The translations under genes and the position numbers were made by a program. Of a DNA stretch of 64,000 bases, positions 44,887-54,892 are shown one piece after another. The DNA lies in assembly GCF_000272045.2 (NCBI RefSeq), contig NZ_AJYZ02000019.1:1592047-1656046 (forward strand), given 5' to 3'. The first letter of the stretch is position 1. Every line of letters begins with the position of its first letter. The notes below the pieces were generated by a model. That model ran no database searches. It had not been told where the DNA came from and saw only the letters and a list, made by a program, of their open reading frames with translations. The DNA comes from Vibrio crassostreae 9ZC13. GTDB taxonomy: Bacteria > Pseudomonadota > Gammaproteobacteria > Enterobacterales > Vibrionaceae.

Positions 44887-45903
44887 TTACAGCGTTGGGT
44901 TCATGATGCTTGAAGTGCGTTCGAACACATCTAGACCTTGCTGTTGTAGCCAGTAAGGAAGGTCGATAAGAACCCAGTTCTCAGACAGTTTGTCACCGTC
45001 ACGGTAGTAAACGTCAACTACTTGCATGTTTGCACGTACTTCACCGCCAGTCATACCTAGGAAGCCACCTGTTGGTGTGTTTGATAGGTTTGGCCAACCG
45101 AAGAAACAAGAGAAGTTACCTTCAGCGAAACGACAAACGTGGCCGTTGAACTTCTTGTCTTTCAGGTTGTTACGGAAAGGAAGTTGGTGCTGTTGTTGGT
45201 AGCGAGGAATTGTGTAAGACGCGCCGATACCACATGGGCCGTACCAAATCATGTCTTTTGACCAGCTCTTCGCTAGTACTTCTGGTGGGCAACCCATCGC
45301 GCCGCTGTCGTTAAGAGCAGACAGGTCATCAACCATTTTGTTTACTAGAGCAAGTGTCGCAACACCTTCTTCTGGAGCCGCGTCTTCGAATAGCAGACCG
45401 TCGTGGTTACGTGGGCCAGGGTATACGAAGTGCTTACCAGTTGATGGTGGAAGTGGGTAGCAACCCGCTTGATCCATCATGCCTAGTAGGTCTAGAAACA
45501 GGCCTGTCTTAGTGATTTTGCCATCAACAACACAGTTAAATTCTGCGTAGCGAACGTTCATGATCTTGCCAGTTGGGCGCATACCTAGGTATTCAGCGTC
45601 GAATAGACCCATGAAGTGACCCATGCTCATTACCCAAATCTCATCTGGGTTAACTTCGTTGTTACCACCGATGAAGATGTCTTGACGACGCTGCATGCGA
45701 GTCATTGACTTCATCATTGGTGCCCAGAATACGTCAGCTGCTGCTTGTGCGCCTTCTTGCTCACGGAATGGGTAAACACCGCGCCACAAGTAATCTTCAG
45801 AAGTGTGTGCTTTTAAAACTTCAGCAACGTTCTCGTGAGTTGCGTTTTCCATTGCATCGAAGTATTCACGAACAATGCGTTTGGCTTCTTGATATTTAGA
45901 CAT
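44887..45903 (-). CDS. tandem SnoaL-like (NTF2-fold) protein
   Basis: A protein of 338 residues made of two NTF2-like domains, about 1-150 (YQEAKRIVREYFDAM, VMSMGHFMGLFDAEYLG) and 190-330 (VLAKSWSKDMIWYGPCGIG, WVLIDLPYWLQQQGL). No signal peptide. SnoaL-type domains are polyketide cyclases or hydratases, but tandem bacterial proteins in uptake operons often act on small carbon sources and the reaction is not known. It lies between the porin and the MFS carrier. Confidence 0.75.
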   Translation of the reverse strand: MSKYQEAKRIVREYFDAMENATHENVAEVLKAHTSEDYLWRGVYPFREQEGAQAAADVFWAPMMKSMTRMQRRQDIFIGGNNEVNPDEIWVMSMGHFMGLFDAEYLGMRPTGKIMNVRYAEFNCVVDGKITKTGLFLDLLGMMDQAGCYPLPPSTGKHFVYPGPRNHDGLLFEDAAPEEGVATLALVNKMVDDLSALNDSGAMGCPPEVLAKSWSKDMIWYGPCGIGASYTIPRYQQQHQLPFRNNLKDKKFNGHVCRFAEGNFSCFFGWPNLSNTPTGGFLGMTGGEVRANMQVVDVYYRDGDKLSENWVLIDLPYWLQQQGLDVFERTSSIMNPTL

Positions 45904-45965
45904 AATAATTTCTCTTTGTGTTGTCGAGTCAACATTCGGAACAGGACTCGATTTGGATTTTGTTA

Positions 45966-45985
45966 CCGGCTGATTTATCAGCCGG
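45966..45985 (-). promoter_or_regulatory. hairpin between the MFS and SnoaL-like genes
   Basis: CCGGCTGA, TTTA, TCAGCCGG: a perfect 8-bp stem without T-run, in the 125-base gap; likely an intercistronic processing hairpin. Confidence 0.5.
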
Positions 45986-46028
45986 CTTTAAACTTTTCGT
46001 ATTTGAACTTCAGCGTATGAGTGTCGAA

Positions 46029-47333
46029 TTAAGCTTTTGCTGCTTCAGCTTTTTTGCTCTTATCGAAGACGCCACCTTTTAGAGTTTCAGGCAGTGTTAG
46101 CCATAGTAGGCCGGCGATAATCCATACGATTGGTGAGCCCCACATTGCTGTTTGTAGGTCGGTACGCTCTTGGATGAAGATAAGAACCATTGGTGCCCAC
46201 ATGCCGATAATACGACCGCCATGGAATAAAGCTGCACCATAGCTACGCAAGCGTGCTGGGAACAATTCAGAGAAGTAACCGCCCCATACTGCAGAAGCAG
46301 ACAGGCCGAAGTTGTAGATAAGACCTAGAAGAGCCAGCATGTTTAGGCCGCCAATCATCATGTCGCCAGGTGCGACAAAGAAGATAGAAACCATGATACC
46401 TGCGAGGATGAAGCCGAACGCGTTGATCTTACGACCGTACTTATCTGCTGCCCATCCCCAGAACCAAGCACCGAAGAGTGAACCAAATGCTGAGATAGAG
46501 AAGATCAAACCGATGGTTGCACCATCAAACATACGAACATCTTTCAGGTAGGTAGTTACAAAGCCACCGAAGAATTGGAATCCGTAGAAGTTAAGACCAG
46601 AAAGAAGTAAACAAGTAATCGTAATTTTGCGGTAAGGCTTGCTTAACATCTCACCCCAAGAACCTTTTTTAGCTTCGGTTACTTCCCCAGCTGTATTGGT
46701 TGTTGTTTGTTGATCTTCTTCACCGTAGGCGATCACAGTTTTGTCGCTTGGTAATACAAAGATCATTAACGCTGCTGCTACAAGCGGTGGAATACCACCT
46801 ACCCACATTAGGCTCTGCCAAGGTGCATCAACACTTGTAATGAAGGCTGCGTAAGCGCCCATTGCCACTAAAGCAACAGAGAACATTGAAGAAGCAAAAG
46901 CAGTCAACTTACCGCGAACCGTTGGTGTAAATAGGCCAATCATCAAAGATACAGCTACAGTGAAGTAACCACCTAAAGATAGTCCAATGATGAAACGCAT
47001 TGCAGCCCAAGTGGCGTAGTCGGTAAACATCATGTTGATGATGGTTGCACCACCGTTTAATGCCGTAATTGCTATTAGTGTGGACTTCTTGCCGAACTTG
47101 GTTGCGAACCATGCACAGCTCAGAGCACCAATCAGAGCACCAACCGACTGCCAAGTGTAGAACTGAGCGGTATCAGAAAGGCTAATACCAGCATATTCTT
47201 CCACAATGTATGGGCGTACGTAGTCAATAATTACAAAGTTATAACAATAAAAAAAGTAACCTACTAGAATTGCTAGATATGCGGCTACCCTTTGAATCAT
47301 AGGAACTTCGCTCATGTGTTTTTTAATGGTCAT
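46029..47333 (-). CDS. MFS transporter (sugar/organic acid symporter type)
   Basis: A protein of 434 residues with twelve predicted helices. The conserved MFS loops are seen (WFATKFGKKSTLIAI, then WGWAADKYGRKINAF after helix 6, and ELFPARLRSYGAA). The cytoplasmic loop between helices 6 and 7 (about 200-230) is Thr/Glu-rich. It forms the upstream end of the MFS, SnoaL-like and porin series; a hairpin-containing gap separates it from SnoaL, so the unit may be processed. The substrate is unknown. Confidence 0.88.
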   Translation of the reverse strand: MTIKKHMSEVPMIQRVAAYLAILVGYFFYCYNFVIIDYVRPYIVEEYAGISLSDTAQFYTWQSVGALIGALSCAWFATKFGKKSTLIAITALNGGATIINMMFTDYATWAAMRFIIGLSLGGYFTVAVSLMIGLFTPTVRGKLTAFASSMFSVALVAMGAYAAFITSVDAPWQSLMWVGGIPPLVAAALMIFVLPSDKTVIAYGEEDQQTTTNTAGEVTEAKKGSWGEMLSKPYRKITITCLLLSGLNFYGFQFFGGFVTTYLKDVRMFDGATIGLIFSISAFGSLFGAWFWGWAADKYGRKINAFGFILAGIMVSIFFVAPGDMMIGGLNMLALLGLIYNFGLSASAVWGGYFSELFPARLRSYGAALFHGGRIIGMWAPMVLIFIQERTDLQTAMWGSPIVWIIAGLLWLTLPETLKGGVFDKSKKAEAAKA

Positions 47334-47479
47334 GACCGATAAACCTTTATTTTATATAGGGTGGTTTTGGTTTTAATTATTGTGTGTTGATTATTTAGCT
47401 TCATCACACCGTCTTCATTTCGGGAGAGATAATAGAATTTTTGTGGTTATTAGATCCGTGATCAAAGTCAATTTTAAAA

Positions 47480-47493
47480 TGAGTGCGTACCCA
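47480..47493 (+). promoter_or_regulatory. candidate LacI-type operator in the MFS/symporter intergenic region
   Basis: TGAGTGCGTACCCA, an imperfect palindrome like the site at 43402. It lies 147 bases upstream of the MFS start. Confidence 0.45.
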
Positions 47494-47506
47494 TTTTGTG
47501 CATTTT

Positions 47507-47522
47507 AGTGATCTTGATCTCA
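47507..47522 (+). promoter_or_regulatory. candidate CRP site
   Basis: AGTGATCTTGATCTCA, eight of ten matches to TGTGA-N6-TCACA. It lies between the divergent MFS and symporter genes, 14 bases from the candidate LacI operator. Confidence 0.45.
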
Positions 47523-47681
47523 TTTAACTGGGTTTTTGTGCTTTGTGGGGTGGTTTGAGTGTTTAATCGTCTATCTTAGTGATAATAGTCACACTTATTG
47601 TGGGTTTTTGAGGGAAAACATCCATTTTTGAGTACTATTGGCAGCGAATTAATTGCGACATACAATAAACGGAATCTAAAA

Positions 47682-49223
47682 ATGGTTACGTACTCAAGTT
47701 TTGTGGTTATTGCTCTTTATGTGCTAACTACTTTGTTTATCAGCTACTTAGTTAATAGGCGCTATAGCGTCGGTGGCGACTTTTCGACTGGTGGAAAACA
47801 GTTTGGTTGGTTTACGGCAGGTGTGTCGATTCTTGCAACCTACATCAGCGCAATGACGTTCGTTGGCATGCCGGGCTGGGTTTATAGCTCAGGCATGGAA
47901 GCGATGAGCGTACATTTGAACTATCCAATAGTGATCTTTTTCACTGTGCTTTTCTTTGTTCCGGTGTTTTACAAGCTCGGCCTAACCTCGATTTACGAAT
48001 ACCTAGAGCACCGCTTTGGCGTTGTTGCTCGCACGATCAATTCCATCGTGTTCATTGTGGTTCAGTGTATTTCGGCAGGGGTTATTCTGTATGCGGTAGC
48101 CCTGATCTTAGTGCAAGTGCTGCCAGTGAGTATCTCTGAGGCGATCATCTACATCAGCGTATTTACTGCGTTGTATACCTATGCGGGTGGTATCTCGACT
48201 GTAATCTGGACTGACATGCTTCAGTCAGCAGTGTTGATTATCGGCAGCATTGCGATCTTTGTTTTATTGCTGATGAAAATCGATGCGGGCGAGATGTTGT
48301 CTCCTGAACATTTGAATATCATCAATCTCGATTTTGACTTAGGCGTCGATACCACATTGTGGGCCGGCGTAGTGGCTGTGAGCTTCTTGCACCTGAGTGT
48401 GTATGGCACTAACCAACTGATTATTCAAAGAACATTGGCGACTAAGTGTGTTAAAACAGCGCAAAAATCGATGTTGCTTTGTGGCTACGGCGCATTTTTT
48501 GTTTATCTGTTCTTTGCTGTGATGGGGGTGCTGTTAAGTGTCTTTTATCAAGACAGCAGTTTTGAAAACAGCAACGAAGTGATTCTCGATTTTGTGTTTA
48601 ACCATACCAACCCAATCATTGTTGGTTTGGTGATCTCAGCACTTTCGGCTGCGGCAATGTCGACATTGGATTCCACCTATAACTCAATGGCGACGGTCGC
48701 AACGTTCGATTTCTATAAGCGCTTCTTCCGTAAGCAAGCCTCTGACGCGCACTATGAATCAGTGGCTAGAAAAATGAGCCTGGTTGCTGCAGCGTCGGTT
48801 GTTGTGCCTGCGTTACTGGCTGTTTCTAATGAATCAGTGCTTAAAACGATTGCGAGCTTAACCTCTATTTTTGTTGGTATTCGCCTTGGCTCTTTCATCT
48901 TGGGTTTGTTCTTCAAACAAGCAAACGAGAAAGGCGTAATTGCGGGCAGTATTGGCAGTGTGGCCGTCGTATTCATCGCCAAATACAGCGGAATAGCTTG
49001 GCCTTGGTTTGCCTTGATTGGCACTGTGGTTTTCTTAGTGTTAGGTGTTGTTGTGAGCCGCTTCTGGGGAGAGGTAACCGAGCAACAAAATGAATTTATA
49101 GAAAAGCAAAAGCATTTGTTTGCAAAGCCTACCGCGAGTCATTATGGCTTGTTGGTGTTCGCTGTTGTGACGATTGCTGCTTGTACTGTTATCCCTGATT
49201 GGCTTTATGCCGCTCTTTCTTAA
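47682..49223 (+). CDS. sodium:solute symporter (SSS family)
   Basis: A protein of 513 residues with about 13 membrane helices, starting at the ATG after GGAATCTAAAA. Family blocks include FTAGVSILATYISAMTFVG, FALI-type helices and the sodium-site region SALSAAAMSTLDSTYNSMA. The preceding 84 bases of frame are non-coding. The substrate is not clear; SSS proteins of this type carry sugars, amino acids or carboxylates. It ends 26 bases before the L-serine deaminase gene, so it may feed serine or another substrate to it. Confidence 0.88.
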   Translation: MVTYSSFVVIALYVLTTLFISYLVNRRYSVGGDFSTGGKQFGWFTAGVSILATYISAMTFVGMPGWVYSSGMEAMSVHLNYPIVIFFTVLFFVPVFYKLGLTSIYEYLEHRFGVVARTINSIVFIVVQCISAGVILYAVALILVQVLPVSISEAIIYISVFTALYTYAGGISTVIWTDMLQSAVLIIGSIAIFVLLLMKIDAGEMLSPEHLNIINLDFDLGVDTTLWAGVVAVSFLHLSVYGTNQLIIQRTLATKCVKTAQKSMLLCGYGAFFVYLFFAVMGVLLSVFYQDSSFENSNEVILDFVFNHTNPIIVGLVISALSAAAMSTLDSTYNSMATVATFDFYKRFFRKQASDAHYESVARKMSLVAAASVVVPALLAVSNESVLKTIASLTSIFVGIRLGSFILGLFFKQANEKGVIAGSIGSVAVVFIAKYSGIAWPWFALIGTVVFLVLGVVVSRFWGEVTEQQNEFIEKQKHLFAKPTASHYGLLVFAVVTIAACTVIPDWLYAALS

Positions 49224-49249
49224 TTGACCGATTTTTTACTGGTATATCT

Positions 49250-50620
49250 ATGTTATCGATCTTTGATATCTACAAAATTGGTGTTGGGCCATCGAGCTCT
49301 CACACCAACGGCCCAATGATTGCGGGTTTCCATTTCACACAATTAATCGCTGATAAAATCGCAGAAGTGACGCGTATTCAGGTGGATTTATACGGTTCTT
49401 TGTCATTGACTGGCATAGGTCACCACACCGACAGAGCTACAATATTGGGGCTACTCGGCAATAAACCAGACACCATCAAAATCACCAGCGCAAACCAAGC
49501 AATGCGTCATGCCGTAGACAGTGGTGAGATGGATTTAGCGGGCACCAAGCACATTGCCTTCAACTACGAAACCGACATGTTGTTCCACAAAGACAATCTG
49601 CCTCTGCATGAAAATGGCATGATGATTACTGCGTTTGACCAGAGTGGCAACGTGATTGTCGATGAAACTTATTATTCGATTGGCGGCGGTTTTATCGCAA
49701 CTGCTGATGAACTGCAAAATGGTACTCAAACCCAAGCGGTAGAAGTTCCTTTCCCGTTCAAAAACGCCGATGAAATGCTTCAACAAGCTGACAATAGTGG
49801 GATGAGCCTCGGTGGTATGATTCTAAAAAATGAAGCGGAGTTCGAAGGCGCTGACATTATTTCAGAGAAAGCGGATCAAATCTGGCGAGTGATGAGTCGT
49901 TGTATGGAGCGTGGCTTTGAAACCGAAGGCATTCTTGATGGTGGTTTGAACGTAACTCGTCGTGCGCCTAACCTACTGAAAAAGTTAGAAGCGAATGCGG
50001 CGGTTGAAAACGACCCAATGGAAATCATGGATTGGATTAACTTGTTTGCGTTTGCGGTTAGCGAAGAAAATGCGGCTGGTGGCCAAGTGGTAACATCACC
50101 AACCAATGGTGCGGCGGGCGTTATTCCTGCTGTGTTGATGTACTACCATCGCTTCATTAAAGAGTTGGATACTAAGCAGTTAAAAGATTTCTTAGCGGTA
50201 TCGGGCGCGATTGGTATTCTGTACAAAACTAACGCTTCGATCTCTGGTGCGGAAGTAGGATGCCAAGGTGAGGTAGGCGTATCATCCTCTATGGCGGCTG
50301 CGGGATTAACGGCACTACGCGGTGGCAGCAATGAGCAGATCTGTATTGCGGCGGAAATCGCGATGGAACACTCATTGGGTATGACTTGTGACCCAATTGG
50401 CGGCTTGGTTCAAGTGCCGTGTATCGAGCGAAATGCGATGGGTGCGATGAAGGCAATTAATGCATCTCGCATGGCATTGAAGCGAAACAGCAAGTCTTTG
50501 ATCTCACTCGATAAGGTCATCGCAACCATGTACCAAACCGGTAAAGACATGAACAAGAAATATCGTGAAACATCACTCGGTGGTTTAGCCTTGATCCATC
50601 TAGCTCATCCTTGTGAATAG
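49250..50620 (+). CDS. sdaA: L-serine ammonia-lyase (iron-sulfur type)
   Basis: A protein of 456 residues from the ATG after TATATCT. The N-terminal domain begins SIFDIYKIGVGPSSSHTNGP, and the C-terminal catalytic domain keeps the [4Fe-4S] cysteines in GCQGEVGVS and CDPIGGLVQVPC. The enzyme deaminates L-serine to pyruvate. It follows the SSS symporter and has its own terminator after it. Confidence 0.95.
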   Translation: MLSIFDIYKIGVGPSSSHTNGPMIAGFHFTQLIADKIAEVTRIQVDLYGSLSLTGIGHHTDRATILGLLGNKPDTIKITSANQAMRHAVDSGEMDLAGTKHIAFNYETDMLFHKDNLPLHENGMMITAFDQSGNVIVDETYYSIGGGFIATADELQNGTQTQAVEVPFPFKNADEMLQQADNSGMSLGGMILKNEAEFEGADIISEKADQIWRVMSRCMERGFETEGILDGGLNVTRRAPNLLKKLEANAAVENDPMEIMDWINLFAFAVSEENAAGGQVVTSPTNGAAGVIPAVLMYYHRFIKELDTKQLKDFLAVSGAIGILYKTNASISGAEVGCQGEVGVSSSMAAAGLTALRGGSNEQICIAAEIAMEHSLGMTCDPIGGLVQVPCIERNAMGAMKAINASRMALKRNSKSLISLDKVIATMYQTGKDMNKKYRETSLGGLALIHLAHPCE

Positions 50621-50652
50621 CTAAGCCAGTTAACCCAGTAAATAATAACGTT

Positions 50653-50699
50653 AAGCCCAGAGCCTTAGACTTTAAAAATCTATCGCGGCTGGGCTTTTT
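50653..50699 (+). terminator. terminator of the sdaA unit
   Basis: AAGCCCAG and CTGGGCTT arms with T-run, 33 bases after the stop; the loop is long (28 bases) and could hold an inner stem. Confidence 0.8.
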
Positions 50700-50719
50700 G
50701 TTTTATGTGTTTTAGGGAG

Positions 50720-51205
50720 CTAATCTGAAAGCGGTAATCGATAGCTGTTTTTCAACTCTTTTACTGAGATGTTCGACTGAATCGCACTCACGCCTTTGAC
50801 TCGTCTGATCGAGCTAATACGCTCAAAGTACTCTTCTAAATCTTTCGCCAACACTTGCACCATGTAATCGGCGCCGCCTGCAATGCAGTGACACATTGGA
50901 ATCCAATCGGTTACCGCGACAAACTCTTCGAACGGTTCTGTGTTTTCAACTTCATGATTGCCTAGTGTTACAAGGGTAAAACCAGCCACATGAAAGCCTA
51001 ATTTCTTACGATTCAGCTTAGCGGCGTAACCATCGATATAGCCAGTTTCCTCCATGCGTTTCCAACGACGCCAGCATGGGGTTTCGCTGAGGTTGACCTT
51101 CTCTGCGAGCTTGCTGTTGCTCATGCGTCCGTCTTGCTGGATATGCTCTAAGATGGCGATATCTGTGTCATCTAACACTTCTTTGGTGGATTCTTTCTGT
51201 TTCAT
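50720..51205 (-). CDS. Lrp/AsnC-family regulator
   Basis: A protein of 161 residues with an N-terminal helix-turn-helix (about 12-60, ILEHIQQDGRMSNSKLAEKV, TPCWRRWKRMEETGYI) and a RAM ligand domain (about 75-150, CIAGGADYMVQVLAKDLEEY). It is divergent from the LysE exporter gene, the classic arrangement in which an Lrp-type protein controls an amino acid exporter. Confidence 0.93.
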   Translation of the reverse strand: MKQKESTKEVLDDTDIAILEHIQQDGRMSNSKLAEKVNLSETPCWRRWKRMEETGYIDGYAAKLNRKKLGFHVAGFTLVTLGNHEVENTEPFEEFVAVTDWIPMCHCIAGGADYMVQVLAKDLEEYFERISSIRRVKGVSAIQSNISVKELKNSYRLPLSD

Positions 51206-51327
51206 GGCTATCTTAGAAAAGTCTTGCTCAAATTTGGATTAATATTAGCCTATATAGCAATTTAATTCCTAGTCGAATCTGTAAACTCTCCCCCTATAAA
51301 TACTTTACTTATTAGGAGTGAGAGGAA

Positions 51328-51927
51328 ATGAGCTCTCAATTAATGCTGGCGTTCTTGCTATTTTCAACATCAATTGCAATTACCCCTGGGGCTGGCAATA
51401 TCGCATTACTTGGGATTTCAAGTCGTTATGGATTTGCTGCGACTTTACCTTTTATCTCTGGGAACGCTGTTGGCATCATCATCGTATTGGCGGGTTCTAG
51501 TGTCGGTTTGGTGAGCCTATTTACCCTTTACCCAGAGCTATACAGCATTTTGAAATACGCGGGTGCGGCTTATTTGCTGTTCATGGCATGGTCGATTGCG
51601 AATATGCAAATCGAAGAAAGCACTACCGATAATCGTTCAGGTTTCATGTCTGGTGTACTGGTGCAGGTGTTAAACCCTAAAGGTTGGATAGCGTCATTAA
51701 CCGTGTTTTCACAGTTCATTACTCCGAATGCCGATTACTTGATTCAAGTCGTGACCATTATCGCGGGCATGGTGATTACTGGTGTGCCGTGCATGTTGGT
51801 GTGGGCGTATTGCGGTACGATGCTTAAAAAGTTGCTGCAATCACCAAAACAGATGATGTTTGTGAACCGTTGCTTGGGCGGAAGCTTAGCGATGGTGGTG
51901 GCCTTTATGCTTTATCAACCGGCATAA
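51328..51927 (+). CDS. LysE/RhtB-family amino acid exporter
   Basis: A protein of 199 residues with AGGAG upstream. Six helices, the start FSTSIAITPGAGNIALLG and the block VLNPKGWIASLTVFSQFI identify it. The 122-base divergent region with the Lrp-type gene should hold the regulatory sites. Confidence 0.92.
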   Translation: MSSQLMLAFLLFSTSIAITPGAGNIALLGISSRYGFAATLPFISGNAVGIIIVLAGSSVGLVSLFTLYPELYSILKYAGAAYLLFMAWSIANMQIEESTTDNRSGFMSGVLVQVLNPKGWIASLTVFSQFITPNADYLIQVVTIIAGMVITGVPCMLVWAYCGTMLKKLLQSPKQMMFVNRCLGGSLAMVVAFMLYQPA

Positions 51928-51941
51928 ATCACAAAGAAAAA

Positions 51942-51967
51942 ACCACTCCTAAATCCATAGGAGTGGT
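51942..51967 (-). terminator. hairpin serving as terminator of ahpF
   Basis: ACCACTCCT, loop, AGGAGTGGT; read on the minus strand it is followed by TTTTTTCTTT. It lies 105 bases after the ahpF stop. Confidence 0.75.
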
Positions 51968-52071
51968 GTCTAAATGTCGACTAAGTCGTTAACAGTAAAG
52001 AATTAAGTTAACAAATATTTAAGGAACTTGAGTTAAAAGCTTTTAAGCCTAGAAGCTTTTAAGTGTAAAGA

Positions 52072-53664
52072 TTAAGCGGTTTCAGTCTCTTTAACCGGAG
52101 CTGAGTTACGGATTAGGTGGTCAAATGCACCTAAACTTGCTTTAGCACCTTCACCCATCGCAATGATGATCTGTTTGTAAGGTACGGTTGTTACGTCACC
52201 CGCTGCAAATACACCTTTCATTGATGTTGCACCATGAGCGTTAATCTCAATCTCACCGCGTGGTGATAGTTCTACCTTCGTTCCCTTCAACCATTCGCTG
52301 TTTGGCATTAGGCCGATTTGAACAAAGATACCCGCTAGTTCAATCTGTTTCAGTTCATCGGTGTTGCGGTCTTTGTATTCCAGGCCGGTTACGCGGTTGC
52401 CATCACCCAATACTTGTGTAGTTTGAGCCATCTTGATGATTTCGATGTTTGGCGTTGCGTTCGCTTTGTCGATAAGTACTTGGTCAGCGCGTAGCGTGTC
52501 TGCAAATTCAAGTACGGTTACGTGTTCCACGATACCTGCTAGGTCAATAGCGGCTTCAATACCTGAGTTACCGCCACCGATAACCGCTGTTTTCTTACCT
52601 TTGAACAATGGACCGTCACAGTGTGGGCAGTAAGCAACGCCTTTGTTGCGGTACTCTTGCTCACCCGGAACGTTCATTTCACGCCAGCGAGCACCTGTAC
52701 TTGTGATCACCGTGCGAGCTCGCAGTGTTACGCCGCTCTCTAGCTCAACGTGGATGTAGCCGTCTTCCGTGTCTTCTGCAGCAATGATGTTCGCAGCGCG
52801 CTGCTCAGTCATTACTTCAACACCGTACTCTTTTACGTGCTCTTCTAGGCTAGCCACTAGCTTAGGACCCGTTGTTGCTTTCACTGAGATAAAGTTCTCA
52901 ATCGCCATTGTATCCATGACTTGGCCACCGAATCGGTCTGCAACCACGCCAGTACGTATACCTTTACGTGCTGCATAAATTGCTGCTGAAGAACCAGCAG
53001 GGCCACCACCGACAACTAATACATCAAATGGTGCTTGTTGATTTAGGTTTGCCGCTTTCTTTTCTGCTGCGCCTGAGTCAACTTTGTTAAGGATTTCTGC
53101 CAATGACATACGGCCTTGACCAAATAGCTCACCGTTAATAAACACGCTTGGTACCGCCATGATGTCGCGAGACTTCACTTCTTCTTGGAATGCCGCGCCA
53201 TCGATCATCGTTGTCTTAACCAGAGGGTTAATCGCCGACATCATGTTGAATGCCTGAACTACTTCTGGACAGTTTTGGCACGATAGTGAGATGAAGATTT
53301 CTACATTCAGCTCTTGATCTAATTCTTTAATTTGTTCGATTACGTCAGCTTCAAGCTTGATTGGGTGACCACCACTGTGAAGCAGTGCCAGTACAAGGGA
53401 TGTAAACTCGTGACCCATTGGTAAACCCGCGAAACCGATCGCAGTGCCTTTCTCTTGGTTCACGACCTGCATGATAGGGCTGCGAGTGTTTGCGCTATCA
53501 TCGCGAGTTACTTCAATTTTATCTGTGAGAGAGGCGATATCATTCGCTAGGTCTTGAAGTTTGTTTGCGGTATCGCTGTCATCAAGGCTCAGCACTAACT
53601 GAACATTGGTTTTTAGGTTTTCTAGGTATGCTTTTAGCTGCTGCTTCATTGCTTGATCTAACAT
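52072..53664 (-). CDS. ahpF: alkyl hydroperoxide reductase subunit F
   Basis: A protein of 530 residues from the ATG before [13 protein letters not shown] (AGG seven bases upstream); a 560-residue frame from 53754 adds non-family sequence. The N-terminal tandem thioredoxin domain has SLSCQNCPE (C129, C132), the FAD domain [19 protein letters not shown], and the reductase pair is CPHC (about 355), followed by [13 protein letters not shown]. It passes NADH electrons to AhpC. It follows ahpC on the same strand. Confidence 0.96.
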   Translation of the reverse strand: MLDQAMKQQLKAYLENLKTNVQLVLSLDDSDTANKLQDLANDIASLTDKIEVTRDDSANTRSPIMQVVNQEKGTAIGFAGLPMGHEFTSLVLALLHSGGHPIKLEADVIEQIKELDQELNVEIFISLSCQNCPEVVQAFNMMSAINPLVKTTMIDGAAFQEEVKSRDIMAVPSVFINGELFGQGRMSLAEILNKVDSGAAEKKAANLNQQAPFDVLVVGGGPAGSSAAIYAARKGIRTGVVADRFGGQVMDTMAIENFISVKATTGPKLVASLEEHVKEYGVEVMTEQRAANIIAAEDTEDGYIHVELESGVTLRARTVITSTGARWREMNVPGEQEYRNKGVAYCPHCDGPLFKGKKTAVIGGGNSGIEAAIDLAGIVEHVTVLEFADTLRADQVLIDKANATPNIEIIKMAQTTQVLGDGNRVTGLEYKDRNTDELKQIELAGIFVQIGLMPNSEWLKGTKVELSPRGEIEINAHGATSMKGVFAAGDVTTVPYKQIIIAMGEGAKASLGAFDHLIRNSAPVKETETA

Positions 53665-53783
53665 AATCGTGCCTGCTCTTAAATTCTGTGTCTTGGTATT
53701 GACCAATACCTTCTTGCTGAAAAAGGAAAATAAAAAGGGGGCGCAAGTCGGCAAATATTGTGGTGTTGATGTTTTGAAAGGGT

Positions 53784-53823
53784 GGCGCGCGACTGCCCTT
53801 TAGGAGGGGGGCCGAAGCGCGCC
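53784..53823 (-). promoter_or_regulatory. GC-rich hairpin between ahpC and ahpF
   Basis: GGCGCGC and GCGCGCC arms around a 26-base GC-rich loop, in the 198-base intercistronic gap. No U-run. Likely lowers ahpF expression relative to ahpC. Confidence 0.55.
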
Positions 53824-53862
53824 TGTAGAACCGTTTAGCTATTCTTGTTAGCTAGGCTTAGA

Positions 53863-54420
53863 TTAAATCTTGCCTACTAGGTCTAGAGATGGAGCTAGAG
53901 TCTCTTCGCCTTCTTTCCATTTAGCTGGGCAAACTTCACCTGGGTTAGCGGCTACGTATTGTGCTGCTTTAACCTTGCGTAGTAGGTCTTCTGCGTCACG
54001 GCCGATGCCTTCAGCTGTGATTTCCATTGCTTGGATAACGCCTTCAGGGTCGATTAGGAACGTTGCACGGTCTGCAAGGCCTTGACCTTCACGCATAACG
54101 TTGAAGTTATTTGTGATGTTGCCAGTTTGGTCGCCTACCATGAAGTATTCGATAGTGCCGATTTTGTCAGAAGTATCGTGCCATGCTTTGTGAGAGAAGT
54201 GAGTGTCAGTTGATACTGAGTAAACTTCTACGCCGCGAGATTGAAGCTCTGCGTATTTGTCTTGTAGGTCAACTAGCTCAGTTGGACATACAAACGTGAA
54301 GTCTGCTGGGTAGAAGAAGAATACAGCCCACTTGCCTTTAACGTCTTGCTCAGTGATTTCTACGAATTCGCCGTTTTTGAATGCTGTTGCGTTGAATGGT
54401 TTGATTTCTGTGTTGATCAT
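53863..54420 (-). CDS. ahpC: alkyl hydroperoxide reductase subunit C (peroxiredoxin)
   Basis: A protein of 185 residues. Peroxidatic Cys45 lies in [13 protein letters not shown] and the resolving cysteine near the C terminus in [10 protein letters not shown] typical 2-Cys peroxiredoxin that reduces hydrogen peroxide and organic hydroperoxides and is recycled by AhpF. The upstream OxyR site explains induction by peroxide. Confidence 0.97.
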   Translation of the reverse strand: MINTEIKPFNATAFKNGEFVEITEQDVKGKWAVFFFYPADFTFVCPTELVDLQDKYAELQSRGVEVYSVSTDTHFSHKAWHDTSDKIGTIEYFMVGDQTGNITNNFNVMREGQGLADRATFLIDPEGVIQAMEITAEGIGRDAEDLLRKVKAAQYVAANPGEVCPAKWKEGEETLAPSLDLVGKI

Positions 54421-54505
54421 GATTTGACTCTCTTTCTAATTTATAGTGTTTAACGCTATCCCGCGTCGATGTAGATATATTGCATTGCCACCGAAAATTA
54501 GTGAA

Positions 54506-54542
54506 ATCGGACATTTCTATAGATTCAATAGGCGAATCCTAT
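54506..54542 (-). promoter_or_regulatory. OxyR-binding site upstream of ahpC
   Basis: Four tetrads ATCG, CTAT, ATAG, CTAT, each separated by seven bases; 15 of 16 bases match the OxyR consensus ATAG-N7-CTAT-N7-ATAG-N7-CTAT. It lies 86 bases upstream of the ahpC start. The remainder of 54543-54762 shows nothing I can support. Confidence 0.8.
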
Positions 54543-54762
54543 CTTCGAAAGGAAAAGGCTATCGGTAAAAGCTATCAACAAAAACAATTAACAAAAGCCA
54601 TCAAACATCAACAACTCCCAATTTAAGTAGCTATGCTCTTTAGGTTGTTCTCTACATTGGGCTTATCTCTATTGGTGTGTGTATCTATGTGTCTATGTAG
54701 GTAGGGTTCGGTATGGTTTCTTTGCGTGAGTTGAGTTGTTATATCAAACTGTAAATAACAAA

Positions 54763-54793
54763 AAATTATCATTAATATAAATTATAATAATTT
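54763..54793 (+). promoter_or_regulatory. AT-rich palindrome upstream of the first VOC copy
   Basis: AAATTATCAT, 11 bases, ATAATAATTT. The same position in the second copy (57182-57212) has perfect 10-bp arms, so the sequence is conserved as a likely operator. Confidence 0.5.
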
Positions 54794-54892
54794 AAGTTAA
54801 TTAACGCATGTACCTATACTCTCTCCATCGAAACGAAACACCGAAGCTAGACTTCGAAAAGCACAGAATTTAAAACGAATTTGGAGCAAGTT

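Noticed and set aside
54763..54793. Fur box
   Set aside because: The AT-rich palindrome has arms spaced by 11 bases and does not fit the 19-bp Fur consensus well.
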